Source of the DNA: Pseudomonadota bacterium
Lineage (GTDB): Bacteria > Pseudomonadota > Gammaproteobacteria > Burkholderiales > Burkholderiaceae_D
Assembly: GCA_023389425.1 (NCBI GenBank)
Contig: JAEWEK010000158.1
Location: 1-26,842, forward strand
Direction: 5' to 3'
Length of the DNA stretch: 26,842 nucleotides
Both the position numbers and the translations under genes were made by a program. The notes beneath the pieces are model-generated. The model was given only the letters and a program-made list of their open reading frames with translations, was not told the origin of the DNA and searched no databases. Every line of letters begins with the position of its first letter. The first letter of the stretch is position 1. Below, piece after piece: positions 1-6,461 of the stretch.

Positions 1-31
1 CCCTCAAATTGCGCGCATGCATACTTTCTAC

Positions 32-60
32 TTGGATAATGCGTCCAGAATGGCAATAAT
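32..60 (+). promoter_or_regulatory. possible sigma70-type promoter for zapD-yacG
   Basis: A -35-like TTGGAT (32-37) and a -10-like AATAAT (55-60) are separated by 17 bases, in a relatively AT-rich stretch at the window edge. Transcription would start near 67 and give a leader of about 78 bases before the zapD start at 145. The match is moderate and the upstream gene is outside the window, so zapD may instead be read from a promoter further left. Confidence 0.25.
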
Positions 61-144
61 GTAGCCAACTCGTTTGTAATTTTGCGCCGCTTGGTACAGA
101 ATCACGAAGTTGCTCGCCAGCCCTACATTCAAAGGAATGTCATT

Positions 145-900
145 TTGATCGTCTACGAATATCCTTTCAACGAGCGCATTCGCACGTTGTTGCGGCTGGA
201 GGACCTTTACGAGAAGTTCAAATTTTTCGTGCACCAAGAGCACGCGATGCAACACCACGTGGCCCTGTCCACGATTTTCGACATGCTGGAAGTGGCCGGC
301 CGCGCCGACCTCAAGTCCGACCTGCTGCAGGAACTGGAACGCCAGAAGCAAAGCCTGCTGAGCTACCGCAGCAATCCCAACGTCGCCACCCAAGCGCTCG
401 ACGCCATCCTGGCCGAAGTCGACAGCGTCAGCAGCGCGCTGGTCAATGCCCAGGGCAAGACCGGCCAGAACGTGCGCGACAACGAATGGCTGATGAGCAT
501 CCGCGGCCGCACCATCATCCCCGGCGGCGCCTGCGAATTCGACCTGCCCTCCTATTACGCCTGGCAGAAACGTCCGGCCGAACTGCGCTTCAACGACATC
601 ATGAAATGGTTCACCCCACTGATGCCGCTGTTCGACGCCCTCGGCCTCGTGCTGCGCCTGCTGCGCGACTCGGGCCGCCCGCTGAAGATGATCGCCGTCG
701 CCGGCAGCTATCAGCAGATGTTGCAAGGGAAGATCTACCAGATGCTGCGCCTGACCCTGGACGAAAGCCTCGGCGCCATTCCCGAGATCTCGGCCAATAA
801 ATACATGCTGTGGGTCCGCTTTACCAGCCACGACGGCGAGTGCAAGCCGAAGCCGCTGGAAGAAGCCGTCCCGTTCGAGCTCACGCTCTGTAATTTCTGA
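145..900 (+). CDS. zapD: cell division protein ZapD (FtsZ-associated)
   Basis: ZapD (formerly DUF1342/YacF) is a cytoplasmic dimer that bundles FtsZ filaments by binding the FtsZ C-terminal peptide. The protein begins IVYEYPFNERIRTLLRLEDL after the initiator, the expected N-terminal signature, and shows later family blocks such as LRFNDIMKWFTPLMPLFDAL. The start chosen is TTG at 145: it has AAGGA at 132-136, eight bases upstream, and gives 251 residues, the size I recall for E. coli ZapD. The open frame continues upstream to a TTG at 82, but those residues do not look like ZapD. An ATG at 137 is out of frame and stops after three codons. The stop codon is followed after eight bases by yacG, so the two are probably co-transcribed. 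Its target FtsZ is encoded at 15349-16542. Confidence 0.93.
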   Translation: MIVYEYPFNERIRTLLRLEDLYEKFKFFVHQEHAMQHHVALSTIFDMLEVAGRADLKSDLLQELERQKQSLLSYRSNPNVATQALDAILAEVDSVSSALVNAQGKTGQNVRDNEWLMSIRGRTIIPGGACEFDLPSYYAWQKRPAELRFNDIMKWFTPLMPLFDALGLVLRLLRDSGRPLKMIAVAGSYQQMLQGKIYQMLRLTLDESLGAIPEISANKYMLWVRFTSHDGECKPKPLEEAVPFELTLCNF

Positions 901-908
901 GGTTCATC

Positions 909-1091
909 ATGACCGTTGTTTCCTGCCCGACTTGCGGCAAGAAGGTCGAGTGGACGGACAAAAACAAGTTCCGCCCCTTCTGTTCCGAACGCTGCAAGCA
1001 AATCGACCTGGGCGCCTGGGCCGAGGAAAAATACACCATTCCCGGTGCCGCGCCGACCGACCGCCAGGACGATCCGCTGGCGGACGAATGA
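909..1091 (+). CDS. yacG: YacG, small zinc-binding DNA gyrase inhibitor
   Basis: A 60-residue zinc-ribbon protein. The four zinc ligands are visible as CPTC (Cys6, Cys9) and CSERC (Cys25, Cys29), followed by the family motif IDLGAWAEEKY. In E. coli YacG binds GyrB and inhibits DNA gyrase. The C-terminus is a short acidic, proline-containing tail, as usual for the family. The gene starts eight bases after the zapD stop. GAGG, overlapping the zapD stop region, lies about seven bases before the ATG, so translation is probably coupled to zapD. Length and motifs are typical and nothing is missing. Confidence 0.95.
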   Translation: MTVVSCPTCGKKVEWTDKNKFRPFCSERCKQIDLGAWAEEKYTIPGAAPTDRQDDPLADE

Positions 1092-1094
1092 ACA

Positions 1095-1114
1095 ACGGCG
1101 CCCGCAGGCGCCGT
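1095..1114. terminator. GC-rich hairpin between convergent yacG and the 47-residue peptide gene
   Basis: A perfect 8-base stem, ACGGCGCC (1095-1102) and GGCGCCGT (1107-1114), closes a CGCA loop. It starts four bases after the yacG stop codon and lies before the convergent minus-strand gene that ends at 1134. There is no T-tract on either side, so it is not a classical intrinsic terminator. It may stabilise the 3' ends or act as a weak or Rho-assisted stop for both strands. Confidence 0.4.
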
Positions 1115-1133
1115 CTCGCAAGCCAGCAAAGGC

Positions 1134-1277
1134 TTACATATCGATCGGAAAGCGCGCTTTCGATTCGGCCAGCAGTTCGAAGGAACGCGACCAGGCAGCG
1201 ATCATGCGCTCGAGCAGCGAAGCGTTCCCGGTGGCGGAACCATCGTCTTGTTTCGGGGCGGTCAGGACAGAGCTCAT
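1134..1277 (-). CDS. orphan 47-residue protein divergent from a LysR gene
   Basis: A short minus-strand frame starting MSSVLTAPKQDDG and ending ESKARFPIDM. It has a disordered-looking, Ser/Thr/Asp/Gly-rich first 18 residues, then a likely amphipathic helix (about 19-40) with a single Trp29. There is no signal peptide, membrane segment or cysteine. The evidence for a real gene is: ATG at 1277 preceded by GGAGAG at a good distance (1284-1289); a plausible promoter at 1316-1345; and a head-to-head arrangement with lysR, the classic layout for a LysR regulator and its target. I do not recognise the family and assign no function. The alternative is a chance frame in GC-rich DNA, but the ribosome-binding site and context argue against that. 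Confidence 0.6.
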   Translation of the reverse strand: MSSVLTAPKQDDGSATGNASLLERMIAAWSRSFELLAESKARFPIDM

Positions 1278-1288
1278 CTTTTTCTCTC

Positions 1289-1345
1289 CACAATTGTGAA
1301 AACTCGATGGCTTCCATCATAATGAGTGGAACTGCCTGCGGCCAA
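1289..1345. promoter_or_regulatory. divergent overlapping promoters with a LysR-type operator candidate
   Basis: For the minus strand, TTGGCC (1340-1345) and TATGAT (1316-1321) are 18 bases apart. For the plus strand, TTGTGA (1294-1299) and CATAAT (1318-1323) are also 18 apart. The two -10 boxes overlap, so the promoters face each other and should exclude one another. A dyad TTCCA-N10-TGGAA (1312-1331), compatible with the T-N11-A style of LysR-type sites, covers both -10 boxes. A second perfect palindrome, CACAATTGTG (1289-1298), overlaps the plus -35 box and touches the ribosome-binding site of the peptide gene. Promoter matches are 4/6 (each -35) and 5/6 (each -10). The roles are inferred. 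Confidence 0.45.
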
Positions 1346-1385
1346 TTTTGATTGCTCATAGGCGCCATTCAAGCGGAACATACCG

Positions 1386-2327
1386 ATGAATTTCCAAACG
1401 TTCGACCTGAACCTGCTCCGCACCTTCGATGCGGTCATGACCGAGCAGAACATCACCCGTGCCGCCGAGCGCCTGGCGACCACCCAGCCGGCCGTGTCGA
1501 ACGCGCTCAAGCGCCTGCGCGAAGCCGTCAACGACGAGATCCTGGTGCGCACGCCGCGTGGCATGAAACCGACCGCGCGCGCCGAAGAGATCTGGCCGAC
1601 GGTGCGCGCCGCGCTGGCCGCGCTGGAAGGCACGCTCAGCCCGCAACACTTCGACATCTCGACCGCCAAGGCCAGCTTCCGCATCGCGATGGCCGATTCG
1701 ACCGCCAACCTGCTGCTGCCGCAGCTGATGGAACGCATCCGCAAGGAAGCGCCGGCGATCGATATCCGCATGGTGCCACTGCCGGGGCGCGATCCGCGTC
1801 CGCAGCTGCTGAACGCCGACGCCGACCTCGCGGTGGGCTCCTTTCCCGGCATCGTGGCGCAGCTGCGCGAAGGCCAGCAGCGCGACGTGACGCTGCACCA
1901 CCAGCGCCTCTACAGCGGCGAACCGATGTGCATCCTGCGCAAGGGGCATCCGCTGGCGAGCGAGGAATTGACCATCGACCGCTACAGCGAGGCGCTGCAC
2001 GTGCTGGTGAGTTTTTCGGGCAGCCCGTCGGGGCCGGCGGACGACATGCTGGCCACGCTGGGCAGGACGAGGCGCATCGCGCTGACGGTCAACCAGTTCT
2101 CGACCGCCTTCCACATGGTGGCCTGCAGCGACTTGATCGCGGTGGTGCCGCATCACCTGATCGAAGCGAGCGAATTCAAGGACCAGCTGGAGATCAGAGC
2201 ACTGCCCTTCCAGCTGCCGATCGTGTATGTGGACATGCTGTGGCATGAGCGCGATATGCGCCATCCGGTGCACAAGTGGCTGCGCGAGACGATCACGCGC
2301 GTGCCGGCGGTGTCGGAGCACGAATAG
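1386..2327 (+). CDS. LysR-family transcriptional regulator
   Basis: A 313-residue regulator of normal LysR length. The N-terminal winged helix-turn-helix lies at about residues 8-66, with the typical string ITRAAERLATTQPAVSNALK (23-42) and then RLREAVNDEILVRTPRGM. The effector-binding type 2 periplasmic-fold domain runs from about 90 to 300. The opening FDLNLLRTFDAV and the RTPRGMKPT stretch resemble the NodD/LinR-like branch of the family, but no effector can be deduced. The ATG at 1386 is preceded by a modest GCGGAA. The gene is divergent from the 47-residue peptide gene and convergent with dadA. LysR proteins usually control the divergent neighbour and themselves, so the peptide gene is the first candidate target. 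Control of dadA is possible but not supported by position. Confidence 0.92.
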   Translation: MNFQTFDLNLLRTFDAVMTEQNITRAAERLATTQPAVSNALKRLREAVNDEILVRTPRGMKPTARAEEIWPTVRAALAALEGTLSPQHFDISTAKASFRIAMADSTANLLLPQLMERIRKEAPAIDIRMVPLPGRDPRPQLLNADADLAVGSFPGIVAQLREGQQRDVTLHHQRLYSGEPMCILRKGHPLASEELTIDRYSEALHVLVSFSGSPSGPADDMLATLGRTRRIALTVNQFSTAFHMVACSDLIAVVPHHLIEASEFKDQLEIRALPFQLPIVYVDMLWHERDMRHPVHKWLRETITRVPAVSEHE

Positions 2328-2343
2328 ACCGATAGCCGCAAAC

Positions 2344-2450
2344 CGTCGTCCCCGCGCAGGCGGGGACCCATGCTGAGCGGGCAGCACGGCGGCCTATGCG
2401 CCACCGGTACTGCCAGCGGTTTATGGGTCCCCGCCTGCGCGGGGACGACG
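2344..2450. repeat. REP-type inverted pair (element A) between lysR and dadA
   Basis: Two copies of a 28-base unit lie in opposite orientation at 2344-2371 and 2423-2450, and the arms are perfect reverse complements. Each arm is itself a hairpin: GTCCCCGC, loop GCAG, GCGGGGAC. It is preceded by CGTC and followed by CCAT. A 51-base spacer separates the arms. The short GT(A/C)G-like tag before a hairpin and the inverted pairing are the form of REP doublets (REPINs), which RAYT-type Y1 transposases are known to mobilise. No such transposase gene is in this window. The element sits exactly between the 3' ends of two convergent genes, where it may also act as a bidirectional transcription barrier. 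Confidence 0.85.
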
Positions 2451-2466
2451 TTGTTTTGGGGTGCGG

Positions 2467-3768
2467 TTACGCCGCCACCGTAATTCCGCCCGGCACCAGC
2501 ACCGGCTTGTTGATACTGCCGTAGCGGTCCATGAACAGCCCCTCCAGCGCAATCTCCGGCTGCCGTCCCGACATGATGTCGGCCATGACGCGCGCCGAGC
2601 CGCAGGCCATGGTCCAGCCCAGCGTGCCGTGGCCGGTGTTGAGGAACAGGTTGCGGTAGGGCGTCGGACCGATCACCGGCGTACCGTCCGGCGTGTTCGG
2701 CCGCAGGCCGCACCAGAACTCCGCCTTCGTCACGTCGCCGCCATTGGGGAACAGGCTGGTCACCGAATGCTCCAGCGTCTCGCGGCGCGACTGGCGCAGG
2801 GTCAGGTCGTAGCCGGTGATCTCGGCGGTGCCGCCGACGCGGATACGGTCGCCCAGGCGCGTGATCGCAACCTTGTAGGTCTCGTCCATCACCGTCGATT
2901 CCGGCGCGCCCGCCGCATCGGTGATCGGCACCGTGATCGAATAACCCTTCACCGGATACACCGGGATCCGGATGCCGATCTGGCGCAGCATGACGGGCGA
3001 GTAGCTGCCCAGCGCCAGCAGGTAACTGTCGGCCTTCAGCTCGCCCTGCGAAGTCTTCACGCCGGTGATCCTGTCGCCCTCGATGACCAGGCGCTCGATG
3101 GTCACGCCGTGGCGGAACCTGACGCCCAGCGCCTTGGCCATCTCGGCCAGCCGCTGGGTGAACTTGAAGCAGTCGCCCGTCTCGTCGCCCGGCAGCTGCA
3201 GGCCGCCCACGTAGCTGCCGCGCACGCGCGCCAGCGCCGGCTCGGCACCTTCGCATCCCGCCGGATCGAGCACCTTGTACGCCACGCCCGACTCCTTCAG
3301 TACGGCGATGTCGTGCGCCGCCATGTCCAGCTGCTTCTGGGTGCGGAACAACTGCAGCGTACCCTGGGTGCGCTCGTCGTAGCTGATGCCGGTGTCGGCG
3401 CGCAGCTGCTTGAACACGTCGCGGCTGTACTCGGCGATGCGAACCATGCGGTGCTTGTTGGTCTCGTAGCTCCGGTGGTTGCAGTTGGCGAGCATCTGCA
3501 GCATCCAGCTCCACATGCGCGGATCGAGCCCGGGACGCACCACCAGCGGGCTGTGTTTCATCGTCAGCCACTTGAGCGCCTTGGCCGGCACGCCCGGCCC
3601 CGCCCACGGCGTCGCATAGCCGGGCGAAATTTCGCCGGCATTGCCGTAACTGGTTTCCAGGCCCGCTGCCGGCTGCCGATCGATGACGGTCACGTCGTGG
3701 CCTGCCTGCGCGAGGTAATACGCGGAAGTCGTGCCGATGACGCCACTACCCAGGACGATGATGTTCAC
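2467..3768 (-). CDS. dadA: D-amino acid dehydrogenase, FAD-binding catalytic subunit
   Basis: DadA oxidatively deaminates D-amino acids (classically D-alanine) to the keto acid and ammonia, passing electrons to the respiratory chain at the inner membrane. The protein has 433 residues, against 432 recalled for E. coli. The N-terminal FAD dinucleotide motif VLGSGVIGTTSAYYLA has Gly7, Gly9 and Gly12. The DadA signature YGNAGEISPGYATPWAGPG follows at about 41-59, and the C-terminal FAD-contact region GLRPNTPDGTPVIG...NTGHGTLGWTMACGS is intact. The start is GTG at 3768, with AAGGA about eight bases upstream. It is the last gene of the minus-strand set argJ-ATPase-mutT-dadA, 22 bases after mutT. 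No alanine racemase (dadX) is adjacent, unlike many dad operons. Converges with lysR. Confidence 0.94.
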   Translation of the reverse strand: MNIIVLGSGVIGTTSAYYLAQAGHDVTVIDRQPAAGLETSYGNAGEISPGYATPWAGPGVPAKALKWLTMKHSPLVVRPGLDPRMWSWMLQMLANCNHRSYETNKHRMVRIAEYSRDVFKQLRADTGISYDERTQGTLQLFRTQKQLDMAAHDIAVLKESGVAYKVLDPAGCEGAEPALARVRGSYVGGLQLPGDETGDCFKFTQRLAEMAKALGVRFRHGVTIERLVIEGDRITGVKTSQGELKADSYLLALGSYSPVMLRQIGIRIPVYPVKGYSITVPITDAAGAPESTVMDETYKVAITRLGDRIRVGGTAEITGYDLTLRQSRRETLEHSVTSLFPNGGDVTKAEFWCGLRPNTPDGTPVIGPTPYRNLFLNTGHGTLGWTMACGSARVMADIMSGRQPEIALEGLFMDRYGSINKPVLVPGGITVAA

Positions 3769-3790
3769 AGCGATCCTTCAACAGGTTTGA

Positions 3791-4207
3791 TTAAGCGTCT
3801 GCCCCCGCGTAGCGCAGCTGGTCTAGCCACTCGAGCAAGGGAATGGTCGCGGGCAGCAGCGGCGCCACGCCGACCGAACCCTGCCACGCAAACGCCTGGC
3901 CTTCCAGGCTTTGCGGCTCGCCGCGCCAGTCGCGGCTGATGAAAAAATGCAGGCGCACATGCGCATGTGGATACACGTGCTCGATGCCGCACCACTCATC
4001 CGCACTCGTGATCTCGACCCCGAGCTCCTCGACGAATTCGCGCTTGAGCGCGGCGAGGATGGATTCGTCCGGCTCCACTTTCCCGCCCGGGAATTCCCAG
4101 TAGCCGGCGTACGGTTTGCCTTCGGGCCGCTGGCCCAGCAGGACGTCGCCGTTGGGGCGCATCAGGATGCCGACGGCGACGTCGATCGGCCGCTTCGCTT
4201 CGCTCAT
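3791..4207 (-). CDS. mutT: MutT-family NUDIX hydrolase (8-oxo-dGTP diphosphatase type)
   Basis: A 138-residue NUDIX protein. The full NUDIX box GX5EX7REUXEEXGU is present within GKVEPDESILAALKREFVEE followed by LGV (about residues 42-64). It follows the MutT-like start DVAVGILMRPNGDVLLGQRPEGKPYAGYWEFPGG. MutT enzymes hydrolyse oxidised guanine nucleotides and so prevent A:T to C:G mutations. The precise substrate cannot be read from sequence, and other NUDIX pyrophosphatases share this motif. The start is ATG at 4207, which overlaps the TGA of the upstream ATPase gene as ATGA, so translation is probably coupled. An in-frame extension to 4414 is open but lies inside the ATPase gene and is not conserved-looking. 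Confidence 0.9.
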   Translation of the reverse strand: MSEAKRPIDVAVGILMRPNGDVLLGQRPEGKPYAGYWEFPGGKVEPDESILAALKREFVEELGVEITSADEWCGIEHVYPHAHVRLHFFISRDWRGEPQSLEGQAFAWQGSVGVAPLLPATIPLLEWLDQLRYAGADA

Positions 4208-5091
4208 GCATCCGCCCCGCCCGGCAGTTTGCCGGCGTAGTCCTTGGCGAACTGCCAGGCGACGCGCCCGGAACGCGAACCGCGCTGCAGCGCCCATTGC
4301 AGCGCTTCGCTGCGCGCGGCGTCGATCTGCTCCGGCGTGCAGCCGTAGCTGGCCAGCCAGTGCGCGGCGATGTCGAGATAGTCGTCCTGCCTGAACGAGT
4401 AGAACGACAGCCACACGCCGAAACGCTCGGACAGCGAAATGCGCTCCTCCACCGTCTCGCCGGGATGCAGGTCGCCGTCGGCGCCATGGGTGTAGCTGGC
4501 ATTGTCGGACATCTTCTCCGGCATCAGGTGCCGGCGGTTGGAGGTCGCGTAGATCAGCACGTTGTCCGATTGCGCGGCGATACTGCCGTCCAGCGCCACC
4601 TTCAGCGCCTTGTAGCCCGCCTCGCCCTCCTCGAAGGAGAGGTCGTCGCAGAAGATGATGAAGCGTTCCGGCCGGCCGGCGACGAGGTCGACGATGTCGG
4701 GCAGGTCGGCGAGGTCCGCCTTGTCCACTTCGATCAGGCGCAGGCCGTCGGCGGCGAACTGGTTCAGCACCGCCTTGATGAGCGAGGATTTGCCGGTGCC
4801 GCGCGCGCCGGTCAGCAGCACGTTGTTGGCCGGCCGGTGCGCGACGAACTGGCGCGTGTTCTGCTCGATCGCCTGCTTTTGCCGCTCGACGTGCCGCAGG
4901 TCGTCCAGCCGGATGGCCGACGCGTGCAGCACCGGCTGCAGGTAGCTGCCGGCGCCGGTCGCGCGGCGGCGCCAGCGGAAGGCGAAGCCGCGCTTCCAGT
5001 CCGGTTCGCGCTGCACCGGCGGCGGCAGCATCGCCTCCACGCGCGTCAGCAGGGCCTCGGCGCGATGCAGGAACTGTTCAAGCGGCGACAT
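4204..5091 (-). CDS. DUF815-type AAA+ ATPase
   Basis: A 295-residue P-loop ATPase. The Walker A motif is GARGTGKS (residues 95-102), Walker B is FIIFCDDLSFE (about 144-154), and a sensor-1-like stretch IYATSNRRHL lies at 180-189. The residues around them (NNVLLTGARGTGKSSLIKAV, EEGEAGYKALKVALDGS) match the DUF815 ATPase family as I know it. The family has no firmly established function. ATG 5091 was chosen over the longer frame to 5181 because the extra residues overlap the end of argJ and are low-complexity. It starts four bases after the argJ stop and ends in an ATGA overlap with mutT, so the three genes look co-transcribed. No transmembrane segment or signal peptide is seen. Confidence 0.88.
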   Translation of the reverse strand: MSPLEQFLHRAEALLTRVEAMLPPPVQREPDWKRGFAFRWRRRATGAGSYLQPVLHASAIRLDDLRHVERQKQAIEQNTRQFVAHRPANNVLLTGARGTGKSSLIKAVLNQFAADGLRLIEVDKADLADLPDIVDLVAGRPERFIIFCDDLSFEEGEAGYKALKVALDGSIAAQSDNVLIYATSNRRHLMPEKMSDNASYTHGADGDLHPGETVEERISLSERFGVWLSFYSFRQDDYLDIAAHWLASYGCTPEQIDAARSEALQWALQRGSRSGRVAWQFAKDYAGKLPGGADA

Positions 5092-5095
5092 CGGG

Positions 5096-6322
5096 TTACG
5101 AACGGTAGTCGGCGTTGATGCTGACGTAGTCGTGCGACAGGTCGCAGGTCCAGACGGTGCCGGCGGCGCTGCCGCGGCCAAGCTTCACGCGCACCAGGAT
5201 CTCCGCTTTCTTCATCACGCGCTGGCCGTCTTCTTCCTTGTAGGCCGGGTTGCGGCCGCCGGCCTTGGCGACGAGGACGTCGTCGAGGTAGAGATCGAGC
5301 TTGGCGGTGTCGAGATCGTCGACGCCGGCATAACCGATGGCGGCCAGGATACGGCCCAGGTTCGGGTCGGACGCGAAGAACGCCGTCTTCACCAGCGGCG
5401 AGTGCGCGATCGAGTAGGCGATCTTGCGGCACTCTTCCTCGTCGCGGCCTTCTTCCACGGCCACGGTGATGAACTTGGTCGCGCCTTCGCCGTCGCGGAT
5501 GATCTGCTGCGCAAGGTCCAGCGACAGCTCCGTGACCGCATCGCGCAAGGCTGCGTATTCCGCGCTGTCGGTGCTGTTCACTTCCAGCGCGCCGGCGCCG
5601 GTCGCCATCAGGATGAAGGAGTCGTTGGTCGAGGTATCGCCGTCGATGGTGATGCAGTTGAACGAACGGTCGGCCGCGTGGCGCACCAGTTCATCCAGCA
5701 CCGGCTGCGCGACCTTGGCGTCGAACGCGACGTAACCCAGCATCGTGGCCATGTTCGGGCGGATCATGCCGGCGCCTTTGCTGATGCCGGTCATCGTGAC
5801 CTGGTGGCCGCCGATGGTGACGGTGTTCGACGCCGCCTTGGGCTGGGTGTCGGTGGTCATGATCGCCTCGGCCGCGTTGAACCAGTTGTCGGCCTTGAGG
5901 TTGGCCACGGCGGCCGGCAGGCCGGCGACGATCTTCTCGACCGGCAGCGGCTCCAGGATCACGCCGGTGGAGAACGGCAGCACCTGCTGCGCGTCGAGTC
6001 CAAGCAGCTTGGCCACTTCGGCGCAAGTACGCTGCGCGTTGGCCAGGCCCGGTTCGCCGGTGCCGGCATTGGCGTTGCCGGTGTTGACCACCAGCGCGCG
6101 GATCGGCTTGCCGGCCTTGAGGTTGGCCTGGCTGACCTGCACCGGCGCGGCGCAGAAGCGGTTCTTGGTGAAGACGCCGGCGACAGTGGCGCTGTCGGCG
6201 AGCTTCATTACCAGCACATCCTTGCGGTTCGGTTTCTTGATGCCGGCTTCGGCGAAGCCCAGTTCGATGCCGTTGACGGGTTTCAGGTCGGCTGCGACTG
6301 GCAGGGGGGAATTGACGGCCAT
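5096..6322 (-). CDS. argJ: ArgJ, glutamate N-acetyltransferase / amino-acid acetyltransferase
   Basis: ArgJ transfers acetyl from N-acetylornithine to glutamate, the recycling step of arginine synthesis; bifunctional forms also use acetyl-CoA. The 408-residue length is normal. The self-cleavage site that makes the alpha and beta chains is visible in GAGMIRPNMATMLGYVAF, with Thr193 (in MATML) as the expected nucleophile. Other family blocks are VNTGNANAGTG (78-88), FSTGVILEPLP and the C-terminal WTCDLSHDYVSINADYRS. ATG 6322 (MAVNSPLPVA) is the usual ArgJ start; the open frame continues 208 codons upstream but through the next gene's opposite strand. The ribosome-binding site is weak. A TACAAT box on the minus strand (6350-6355) may belong to its promoter. 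First gene of the argJ-ATPase-mutT-dadA set. Confidence 0.95.
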   Translation of the reverse strand: MAVNSPLPVAADLKPVNGIELGFAEAGIKKPNRKDVLVMKLADSATVAGVFTKNRFCAAPVQVSQANLKAGKPIRALVVNTGNANAGTGEPGLANAQRTCAEVAKLLGLDAQQVLPFSTGVILEPLPVEKIVAGLPAAVANLKADNWFNAAEAIMTTDTQPKAASNTVTIGGHQVTMTGISKGAGMIRPNMATMLGYVAFDAKVAQPVLDELVRHAADRSFNCITIDGDTSTNDSFILMATGAGALEVNSTDSAEYAALRDAVTELSLDLAQQIIRDGEGATKFITVAVEEGRDEEECRKIAYSIAHSPLVKTAFFASDPNLGRILAAIGYAGVDDLDTAKLDLYLDDVLVAKAGGRNPAYKEEDGQRVMKKAEILVRVKLGRGSAAGTVWTCDLSHDYVSINADYRS

Positions 6323-6429
6323 GGCGTACTCATTGATAGGTAATCCGATATTGTACCGCCACCGCCGGGCAAAGGGCGCTGTGCCGCCGCCGCCCGCCGA
6401 TGACATCGCCCGGAAGGCAGTGAAAACTT

Positions 6430-6435
6430 TATAAT
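6430..6435 (+). promoter_or_regulatory. perfect -10 box TATAAT upstream of the ydiK-like gene
   Basis: A consensus TATAAT lies 26 bases before the ATG at 6462, within the AT-rich string AAAACTTTATAATGCC. The region 17 bases upstream (6407-6412, CGCCCG) has no good -35 box; the nearest -35-like ATGACA (6400-6405) is too far, with a 24-base spacer. Transcription would start near 6442. It shares the 139-base divergent gap with argJ. Confidence 0.4.
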
Positions 6436-6461
6436 GCCAGCACTGCAATGTGGAGAAGCCG

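Noticed and set aside
82..144. Upstream TTG start for zapD
   Set aside because: The extra 21 residues do not resemble ZapD, whereas TTG 145 has AAGGA at eight bases and gives the family length of 251.
137..148. ATG-TCA-TTT-TGA minimal frame overlapping the zapD start
   Set aside because: Three codons only; it may slightly affect initiation at the TTG but there is no evidence that it is used.
735..1368. Several minus-strand frames opposite zapD and yacG
   Set aside because: Mutually overlapping antisense shadows with no motifs; only the short frame at 1134-1277 has a ribosome-binding site and promoter context.
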